From assembly GCF_037478005.1 (NCBI RefSeq), contig NZ_CP144164.1:4154001-4218000 (forward strand): a stretch of 64,000 bases of DNA, given 5' to 3'. The DNA is from Alteromonas sp. M12. GTDB lineage: Bacteria; Pseudomonadota; Gammaproteobacteria; Enterobacterales; Alteromonadaceae. Below are positions 63,460-64,000 of this stretch, in pieces. The stretch's first letter is position 1. The number at the start of each line of letters is the position of its first letter. Both the position numbers and the translations under genes were made by a program. Below the pieces are notes generated by a model. The model had not been told where the DNA came from and searched no databases. It worked only from the letters and a program-made list of their open reading frames with translations.

Positions 63460-64000
63460 GAGTAAATGGGGGATTCTTACCAGCCTCAGCTTACTGAGTA
63501 TTTTCTGTGGATTGTTTTTTGGCGCAGCAGACCTTGATGTGCTCACCGTATTTCAATGTGTGCTAAATAATTGCCCAGCTAAGGTTGATGACGTTATATT
63601 TTGGCAAGTTCGACTACCTCGCGTGCTTGTTGGTTTTTTAGTTGGAGCAGGTTTAGCTGTCGCCGGGGCAACATTACAAAATGTCTATCGCAATCCATTG
63701 GCGGATCCCTATTTATTCGGAGTGGTTTCAGGAGCGGGGTTAGGAGCAAGTATTGCAACCCTACTATTCAATGGTAGCTTAGCTTCATACTCTTCAACTT
63801 TTGCTTTTCTAGCGCAAATCCCCTTTACTTATGCATTGCCTTTAGCTGCCTTTTTAGGGGCTTTTCTAGCTGTCACTATTGTTCAGATACTATCCCGTAA
63901 ATTATTTGGAAATCGCACCGAGCATCTACTCTTAGCCGGTGTGGCCGTTTCGTTTATGCTAAGCGCTTTAAGTCATTTTTTATTATTCATGGCTGAGCCC
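63452..64000 (+). CDS. btuC: FecCD/BtuC-type ABC permease, cut by window edge
   Basis: Open to the window end; 183 codons seen from the ATG at 63452 (AGAGG upstream). It begins MSKSKWGILTSLSLLSIFCG and carries the FecCD signatures FWQVRLPRVLVGFLVGAGLAVAGA, QNVYRNPLADPYLFGVVSGA and the following helices. With the ATPase and the riboswitch it is most likely the vitamin B12 permease; iron-siderophore transport is the alternative. Confidence 0.82.
   Translation, partial: MSKSKWGILTSLSLLSIFCGLFFGAADLDVLTVFQCVLNNCPAKVDDVIFWQVRLPRVLVGFLVGAGLAVAGATLQNVYRNPLADPYLFGVVSGAGLGASIATLLFNGSLASYSSTFAFLAQIPFTYALPLAAFLGAFLAVTIVQILSRKLFGNRTEHLLLAGVAVSFMLSALSHFLLFMAEP

Noticed and set aside
1..64000. tRNA, rRNA, CRISPR array, insertion sequence or prophage
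   Set aside because: No cloverleaf, repeat-spacer pattern, transposase or phage structural gene was recognised on either strand.

Overview
The window reads as a chromosomal segment of a marine gammaproteobacterium, most likely of the order Alteromonadales (Glaciecola/Paraglaciecola-like; inferred from gene content, not from a search). The pointers are a complete Na+-translocating NADH:quinone reductase operon, FabV as enoyl-ACP reductase, a TRAP transporter, Na+-coupled carriers (NSS and NhaC families), a large TonB-dependent receptor, a YggN/DUF2884 protein, a TIGR04219-type outer-membrane protein and moderate-to-low GC. No rRNA, tRNA, CRISPR array, insertion sequence or prophage was seen. 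Coding is dense and mostly core-like.

Layout. 1-4290: sulfite-reduction operon cysJ-cysI-cysH (cysH runs off the left edge) with a strong hairpin touching the cysJ start codon. 4361-8230: minus-strand envelope genes (outer-membrane beta-barrel, DUF2333, copper chaperone PCu(A)C) and a phage-shock group (pspA, a PspC-domain gene, a membrane protein) behind a sigma-54-type promoter. 8400-9840: a structured intergenic stretch, a MarR regulator, and a two-gene operon of small envelope peptides behind a second sigma-54-like promoter. 9839-12426: dusA, a small secreted protein, a possible 41-residue leader ORF and a CBS-domain protein. 12427-22303: a zinc-less MDR oxidoreductase, a six-helix MCP, a CxC thioredoxin-like protein, an FMN-binding oxidase-like protein, a short RNase J-like beta-CASP protein, an HNH nuclease, and an operon of two paralogous acyltransferases plus a YbdG-type MscS channel. 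22635-32780: yggN, a YeeZ-like epimerase, an NSS transporter, an SDR, msrA, a phytase-like lipoprotein divergent from a PhoD-like phosphatase, flavodoxin, an LPD1/CLCA_X protein and an orphan ExbD. 32838-37364: a CheW-like protein, trmN, a PH-domain protein, a threonine dehydratase-like enzyme and an exported amidohydrolase. 37365-37909: a gene-free gap with a sigma-54-like promoter facing an intrinsic terminator, a candidate small RNA. 37910-46455: GNAT, MBL hydrolase, NhaC antiporter, LytS/LytR-type two-component pair and a TonB-dependent receptor. 46493-50038: DUF1653, MFS, dinB, SGNH hydrolase. 50202-57391: nqrABCDEF-apbE-nqrM. 57873-62226: fabV and a TRAP operon (dctQ-dctM-dctP). 62338-64000: cobalamin riboswitch followed by a B12-type ABC ATPase and a FecCD/BtuC permease cut by the right edge.

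How the genes work together. The nqr operon carries its own maturation genes (apbE attaches FMN to NqrB/NqrC, nqrM matures the complex) and would supply the sodium gradient used by the NSS, NhaC and probably the TRAP carriers. The cys operon carries PAPS to sulfide. The most noteworthy unexplained signals are three sigma-54-type promoters (pspA, a small secreted peptide operon, and a possible ~160-nt small RNA), the start-codon-abutting hairpin of cysJ, and the structured intergenic DNA at 8400-8570. No clear undescribed multi-gene system such as a defence island was recognised; the sigma-54 elements are the best candidates for something new.
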